Of a stretch of 10,472 bases of DNA, positions 6,896-10,472 are shown one piece after another. A model generated the notes under the pieces. The model was not told the origin of the DNA. It did no database searches and was given only the letters and a program-made list of their open reading frames with translations. The DNA comes from Candidatus Omnitrophota bacterium. Lineage in GTDB: Bacteria; Omnitrophota; Omnitrophia; Omnitrophales; Aquincolibacteriaceae. The stretch covers positions 1 to 10,472 of the forward strand of contig JAHFHJ010000044.1 in NCBI GenBank assembly GCA_023246985.1, given 5' to 3'. A program made the position numbers and the translations under genes. The first letter of the stretch is position 1; each line of letters begins with the position of its first letter.

Positions 6896-6929
6896 AGGGG
6901 ACCAGGCATGGATGGATTGCCTGTCCCCT
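6896..6929 (-). other. Strong hairpin between pstS and pstC
   Basis: GGGGAC (6897-6902) pairs with GTCCCC (6923-6928), and AGGCA (6904-6908) with TGCCT (6918-6922). There is a single bulged base at 6903, a 9-nt loop and one more closing A-T pair (6896/6929). This gives a 12-bp, GC-rich stem, the strongest inverted repeat I found in the window. It lies 53 nt after the pstS stop in the direction of transcription, and no T-run follows, so it is not a standard terminator. A stem-loop after pstS could protect the pstS message or slow polymerase, so that PstS is made in excess over the membrane parts. That role is inferred from other pst operons. Confidence 0.6.
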
Positions 6930-6981
6930 GCGGCATTCTTTTCGGCACACCATGAGGCATGCTCCTGCTGCTAAAGAAACA

Positions 6982-7854
6982 CTATTCCTTTTTGGGAAGA
7001 GAAACAAAACCCATGGCCTCGACAATTTTCTGCCCCTTTTCGCTCAGGGCAAAATCGATGAAAGCCTTGGTCACACCTTGTGGCTTGAAGCCGGTATACA
7101 TATAGAGGTAGCGCCAGACCGGATAGGTGTGATTCGTGGCAGTTTCCTTAGAAGGCTGGACGAAGGGCCCCTCTTTCGTCTTAGCGACAGCGATCGTTTT
7201 AACCTCCGGGGTCACATAGCCGAGGCCGTCGTAACCGATCGCGCTTGTGCTTTGCGAGGTTTCGTTAATGATCGCTTCGGAGGACGGCATCATCAGTACC
7301 GACGGCGCATACTCCTCCGGGCCTTTTTCATGCCCTTTTCTCACCACGTTCTCCAGGAAGTACATGTGCGTCCCGGAATTCCGTTCGCGCGAAAGGACCA
7401 GGATCTTCTCGTTATTCCCGCCGACTTCGTTCCAATTTGTGATCTTGCCGGTAAAAATGCCGGACAGCTGGTCGATCGTGAGTTCCTTGACAGGGTTCGC
7501 CGGGTTCACGATCACCGCGAGCGCATCGACTGCCACCTTGAATTCTTCCGGATAATATCCGGCCTTCTGCGCGTCATCGATTTCTTTCTTCTTGATCGGA
7601 CGGCTTGCGTTGGCAATATCAGTTGTGCCGTTGATCAAGGCCGCGATCCCGGTGCCGGATCCGCCCCCCGTTACCGCAAGACTGGCCTCCGGATGCTCTT
7701 TCATGAATTCCTCAGCCCACGCCTGACTTAGATTCACGATCGTATCCGACCCCTTGATCTGGATCAAATTATTGCTTTCTTTGGCGTAACTAACACCGGC
7801 ACATGGAGACAAAACCATTAACACAATTCCGGATATTGCTGTGATCTTCTTCAT
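6982..7854 (-). CDS. pstS: PstS: periplasmic phosphate-binding protein
   Basis: A 290-aa substrate-binding protein of the PstS family. The signal peptide has a KK start, a hydrophobic core to about residue 17, and a likely signal peptidase I site after VSYA (A24). C18 follows Pro, so it is not a good lipobox, and the protein is probably soluble in the periplasm. Phosphate-contact regions typical of the family are visible: IKGSDTIVN (33-41), TGGGSGTGI (62-70), and further on RERNSGTHMYF. It captures phosphate and delivers it to PstC/PstA. ATG 7854 has AAGGAG 5 nt upstream, a strong ribosome binding site. An 11-bp-spaced repeat pair upstream suggests its own PhoB-controlled promoter, separate from the porin. 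The downstream hairpin and the weak-looking pstC start would both favour more PstS than channel. Confidence 0.95.
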   Translation of the reverse strand: MKKITAISGIVLMVLSPCAGVSYAKESNNLIQIKGSDTIVNLSQAWAEEFMKEHPEASLAVTGGGSGTGIAALINGTTDIANASRPIKKKEIDDAQKAGYYPEEFKVAVDALAVIVNPANPVKELTIDQLSGIFTGKITNWNEVGGNNEKILVLSRERNSGTHMYFLENVVRKGHEKGPEEYAPSVLMMPSSEAIINETSQSTSAIGYDGLGYVTPEVKTIAVAKTKEGPFVQPSKETATNHTYPVWRYLYMYTGFKPQGVTKAFIDFALSEKGQKIVEAMGFVSLPKKE

Positions 7855-7880
7855 TTGTGCTCCTTTTTTATACCACGGTT

Positions 7881-7924
7881 ATTGTATCTGAAAGCTACTT
7901 CAACGAATGTAAAATCCGCGTAAA
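7881..7924 (-). promoter_or_regulatory. Putative PhoB-dependent pstS promoter
   Basis: Between the porin stop and the pstS start there are only 73 bp. Read on the minus strand they hold TTTACG (7919-7924) and TTTACA (7908-7913), exactly 11 bp apart, then a weaker TGAAGT (7897-7902) in the same 11-bp register. TACAAT (7881-7886), five of six bases of the -10 consensus, follows and lies 26 nt before the ATG. No standard -35 is present, as expected for PhoB/PhoP-activated promoters. Two repeats are good and the third is poor, so confidence is moderate. Confidence 0.5.
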
Positions 7925-7927
7925 ACC

Positions 7928-9424
7928 TCAAAACTTCCAGGTCATATCCATCTGGAACCGGGTAACCGATTGATCCGGTTGCATACCGTTCGTCGTGGTA
8001 TCTCTTTGAGTGATCGGCCGCACGAGGAAGCAGGCACCGTTCAACATCAAGTAATTCGTGAGGTTGTATCCTAGTTTGATAACGCTCCCGGCCTTGTCGG
8101 TGCCGCCATAGTTATAACCGCCGAAGTCGCTATCGTTAAAAGCGCCCACTACAGAGTTCGCGCCAATATACTTATATTGGTAGCTCGCCTGCCAGTCCCC
8201 TTTCTTCTGGAGTTTGCCAACCGCCAGCCCCAGAGACCAAGCATCCTCGCCTCCTTGCATCGAGTTATTTGGAGTTGCAGCAGAAAGGCCAGAATGGTTG
8301 CTCATATTACGCGCAAATTCAGCGAACGGCTTCACGGGAATTCCGTGAGGATAAAAATTGATCTCCTGATAGAACCCAAGGATGTTGAAGTTTCTGGCTG
8401 ACAGAATATTCGCGTCATAGCTCGGGTTCCCGTTGGCCTGGCTTGCACCGTCAATGTACCAGTTGGCCGCTCTGGCATAATTTTGGTAATTGTAGACCGA
8501 AATCGCTGAAAGAGCGTCCACAGGTCTATCTAAACCTGGCACATAAAAAACAGGGTTCAATCCGGACTGATACGCAAAGAGGTTCGCATCCTTGGTACCG
8601 GTGGTTCCAGACTCTTTAAGAACGAACTGGCCCAAAATGCCGTACGTCTTAAGACGCAGATTTTCAGTCTTCAAAAGAAGACCCTCAATCTTCTCATAAA
8701 CACCTTCCGGTTTCAGATCCCGATCCCAGATCATATCGATAGAACCTTTTTCAAAAGGGTTGTTGAATTTTCCGGCAGTGATCTCGATGCCGTCAGATCG
8801 CAAGCCATCCGACAAGCTGACCTTGGACCAGTCCGGCGTATAGGTTGCATAGGCTTTCTCGATCCAGATATTCTTGAAGTTAAAATCATTATTCAAAGAC
8901 TGGTTCGTTGAGACGGGGTCTATGTTATAACCTGTCGAGCCCATTTTTTCGCCGCTCGCCATCGAAAAACCGACCTTCATTTCATCGTTGAATTTCTTTT
9001 CAAATCCATAGCGCAAGCGGAAACGGAAACGATTCCTATCCGGTTCAGAAGTAGTAGCCGCAGTATTGCCATTCAAATGGAATGCTTCATAGCGAAGCCG
9101 GAGATCGCCGCTAAATTTGAGGTCTTTGAGCCACTTGTCCGCACCGCCTGTCGCATCACCGAGTCGCTGTTTGAATTCCGCTTCACTCATGGGAGGCGTT
9201 GCTTCAACGCCACGTGGAGCCATCTGAATCTGGGCACCCTTGGCCTTGAGTTCCTGTATCTCGGCTTTTTGGGCAGAGACCATAGCCTGGAGATCGGACA
9301 TCTGCTTCTGAAGTCCTTTCACAAGACTCGTAAGATCCGCGTCTTGCGCCATGACAGCCGTGGTGAGATAAAAAATTGAGAGCACAAAACACACAAGTGT
9401 TCTTGAGGCAATCTTTCGGTTCAT
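7928..9424 (-). CDS. Outer-membrane porin (Porin_5-like), probably phosphate-starvation induced
   Basis: A 498-aa predicted outer-membrane barrel. A signal peptide ends near AVMAQ (about residue 26). Next is a short coiled coil (about 29-63, with repeating LQKQM and QKAEIQEL) and then a long beta-rich region starting at FSGDLRLRYE. The barrel shows many alternating strands, such as RNRFRFRLRYGFEKKF, and the chain ends in MDMTWKF. The final Phe is the usual signal for the BAM insertion machinery. The coiled coil plus GDLRLRYE start is typical of putative porins of the Porin_5 kind; OprP/OprO-type phosphate porins are an alternative reading. ATG 9424 has GGGAGG 7 nt upstream. A four-repeat Pho box lies just upstream and pstS just downstream. 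Together these suggest that it lets phosphate or phosphorylated compounds through the outer membrane. Substrate choice cannot be read from the sequence. Confidence 0.8.
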   Translation of the reverse strand: MNRKIASRTLVCFVLSIFYLTTAVMAQDADLTSLVKGLQKQMSDLQAMVSAQKAEIQELKAKGAQIQMAPRGVEATPPMSEAEFKQRLGDATGGADKWLKDLKFSGDLRLRYEAFHLNGNTAATTSEPDRNRFRFRLRYGFEKKFNDEMKVGFSMASGEKMGSTGYNIDPVSTNQSLNNDFNFKNIWIEKAYATYTPDWSKVSLSDGLRSDGIEITAGKFNNPFEKGSIDMIWDRDLKPEGVYEKIEGLLLKTENLRLKTYGILGQFVLKESGTTGTKDANLFAYQSGLNPVFYVPGLDRPVDALSAISVYNYQNYARAANWYIDGASQANGNPSYDANILSARNFNILGFYQEINFYPHGIPVKPFAEFARNMSNHSGLSAATPNNSMQGGEDAWSLGLAVGKLQKKGDWQASYQYKYIGANSVVGAFNDSDFGGYNYGGTDKAGSVIKLGYNLTNYLMLNGACFLVRPITQRDTTTNGMQPDQSVTRFQMDMTWKF

Positions 9425-9475
9425 GTCATTCCCTCCCGGTTATCCAAATTGATCTTGTTTTGAATTTCGGGAGAA

Positions 9476-9529
9476 ATGATAAAAGAGGCGTGTCAGGTTT
9501 TTGTGATGGAGGTGTAAAAAGAGTGTAAA
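9476..9529 (-). promoter_or_regulatory. Four-repeat Pho box and -10 of the porin promoter
   Basis: On the minus strand, four hexamers lie in perfect 11-bp register: TTTACA (9524-9529), TTTACA (9513-9518), ATCACA (9502-9507) and CTGACA (9491-9496). Each is followed by a 5-nt spacer. After 9 more nt comes TATCAT (9476-9481), a fair -10, followed by about 50 nt of leader to the ATG at 9424. No -35 box is at the usual place, as expected when PhoB replaces that contact. The repeat pattern matches the direct-repeat operators of PhoB/PhoP regulators (TTNACA plus 5 nt in Bacillus). This is the clearest operator in the window. Confidence 0.75.
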
Positions 9530-9535
9530 GTTAAA

Positions 9536-9562
9536 CCTTTTCTACGCCAGGCGTGAAAAAGG
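9536..9562 (-). terminator. Imperfect inverted repeat after pit, possible weak terminator
   Basis: CCTTTT (9536-9541) and ACGC (9544-9547) on the left match GCGT (9551-9554) and AAAAGG (9557-9562) on the right. The arms are interrupted by two mismatched positions, and there is a small central loop. It lies 26 nt past the pit stop. Only a loose T-rich stretch follows, so it is a poor match to a strong intrinsic terminator. It sits directly before the porin Pho box and may separate the two units. Confidence 0.3.
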
Positions 9563-9588
9563 TCGCGAGGGAAAAAGCAGGAGGGTTC

Positions 9589-10472
9589 TTAGAAAAACCG
9601 ACGGGCTACGGCGTAAGAAAGCGCCGAGATCGCCGCCGAACACGGAATCGTAATGATCCATGCCCACGCAATGTTGCCCGCAACCCCCCACCGTACGGCG
9701 CTCATCCGCTTCAAGGAACCCGCGCCCATGATCGCTCCCGTGATCGTATGCGTCGTGCTGACCGGGATGCCGAACGCCGAAGCCATGAACAAGCTTGTGG
9801 CAGCTCCTGATTCCGCGCAAAAACCGTCCACAGGACGGAGTTTCGCGACCTTCTGCCCCATCGTCTTCACGATGCGCCATCCTCCGGACATCGTACCAAG
9901 CGCGATCGCGCTGTGGCAGGTGATCACGATCCAGAAAGGAATATGGAATTCTTTTCCCAAAAGCCCCGCGCTGAAAAGAAGGCTCGCGATGATCCCCATC
10001 GTCTTCTGGGCGTCATTGCCGCCATGTCCGAGACTGTAGAGCGCGGCTGAAACAAGCTGGCCATTTCTGAACCAATGATCCACTTGGGCCGACGACTTTT
10101 TCCGGGCGATCCAGTGCACGATCACGCCGTAGGAGGCGCCCAGTAAAAAACCCACGATCGGGGAGATGAGAATAAAAGACACCGTTTTGATGATCCCGCT
10201 CCAAACCAAAGACCCCGTACCGGCTTTCACGAGCGCCGACCCGACCAACCCGCCGATCAGCGCGTGGGAGGAACTCGTCGGAAGGCCAAAATACCAGGTG
10301 ATGATGTTCCAGGCGCAGGCGCCCATCAACGCCCCGAAGATGACCCGGCTGTCCACGATATGGATATCAATGATCCCCTTCCCGATCGTATTGGCGACAT
10401 GAAGCCCGAAGAAAAGAAAAGCGATGAAGTTAAAGAAAGCGGCCCAAATCACCGCGTGCTGCGGAGAAAGAA
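9589..10472 (-). CDS. pit: PiT-family inorganic phosphate transporter, C-terminal part (runs off the right edge)
   Basis: The frame is open through the last base, so the gene is cut and its start lies beyond the window. GTG at 10452 is an internal Val (AVIWAAFF), not a start, because the coding context LSPQHAVIWAA continues upstream of it. About 293 residues are visible, with several membrane segments. Two matched signature regions are present: GLPTSSSHALIGGLVGS and GIPVSTTHTITGAIMGAG. These are the inverted-repeat P-S/T-S-H/T-T-H motifs of PiT carriers. GHGGNDAQKTMG is the second GxNDAxK-type motif. PiT carriers move metal-phosphate with protons, or sodium-phosphate, through the inner membrane, usually as the lower-affinity system. 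A DUF47/PhoU-like accessory gene is often found beside pit and could lie just outside the window. The TAA is at 9589-9591. Confidence 0.93.
   Translation of the reverse strand, partial: LSPQHAVIWAAFFNFIAFLFFGLHVANTIGKGIIDIHIVDSRVIFGALMGACAWNIITWYFGLPTSSSHALIGGLVGSALVKAGTGSLVWSGIIKTVSFILISPIVGFLLGASYGVIVHWIARKKSSAQVDHWFRNGQLVSAALYSLGHGGNDAQKTMGIIASLLFSAGLLGKEFHIPFWIVITCHSAIALGTMSGGWRIVKTMGQKVAKLRPVDGFCAESGAATSLFMASAFGIPVSTTHTITGAIMGAGSLKRMSAVRWGVAGNIAWAWIITIPCSAAISALSYAVARRFF

Noticed and set aside
6378..6974. Plus-strand frame of 198 codons opposite pstC
   Set aside because: It is a shadow of the pstC permease, with no ribosome binding site and no family features.
6952..7731. Long plus-strand frame (259 codons) opposite pstS
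   Set aside because: It is antisense to a clear pstS, has no recognisable domain and is rich in His/Arg/Asp, as expected for a shadow of the coding strand.

Overview
This window is an almost complete phosphate (Pho) gene island from a Gram-negative-type bacterium. Moderate GC, an outer-membrane porin whose chain ends in Phe, and a DUF2490-like exported protein all point to a cell with an outer membrane. The mix of a Porin_5-like porin, a DUF2490 protein and a PhoR with an extracytoplasmic sensor reminds me of Omnitrophota or a related candidate lineage. That placement is an impression, not something the sequence proves.

Layout. At the left edge (minus strand) is the 5' part of a secreted DUF2490-like protein. 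A 120-bp divergent intergenic region with Pho-box-like repeats separates it from phoB-phoR (plus strand, 1 nt apart). Converging on phoR, with overlapping stop codons, is a minus-strand run that reads, in its own direction: pit (cut by the right edge of the window), porin, pstS, pstC, pstA, pstB2, pstB1, phoU. The porin and pstS have their own upstream repeats of TTTACA-like hexamers at exactly 11-bp spacing, which fit PhoB/PhoP operators. pstC-pstA-pstB2 overlap by a few nucleotides. pstB2-pstB1 are separated by 94 bp, and pstB1-phoU by 17 bp. A strong hairpin lies between pstS and pstC.

How it works together. PhoR/PhoU/Pst probably sense external phosphate. PhoB~P would activate the porin (entry through the outer membrane), PstS (capture) and the PstCAB importer. 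Pit provides a second, low-affinity inner-membrane route.

The main discovery is in the two PstB ATPases. They are both 250 aa and align residue for residue, but their defects are complementary. PstB1 keeps Walker A, Q-loop, Walker B and H-loop but has LSLEQ instead of LSGGQ. PstB2 keeps LSGGQ but has Ala in the Q-loop, Asn in the H-loop and an altered P-loop. Assembled as a heterodimer, they would form one fully canonical ATP site and one degenerate site. This is the asymmetric arrangement known from heterodimeric ABC exporters, and I do not know of it being described for a Pst phosphate importer.
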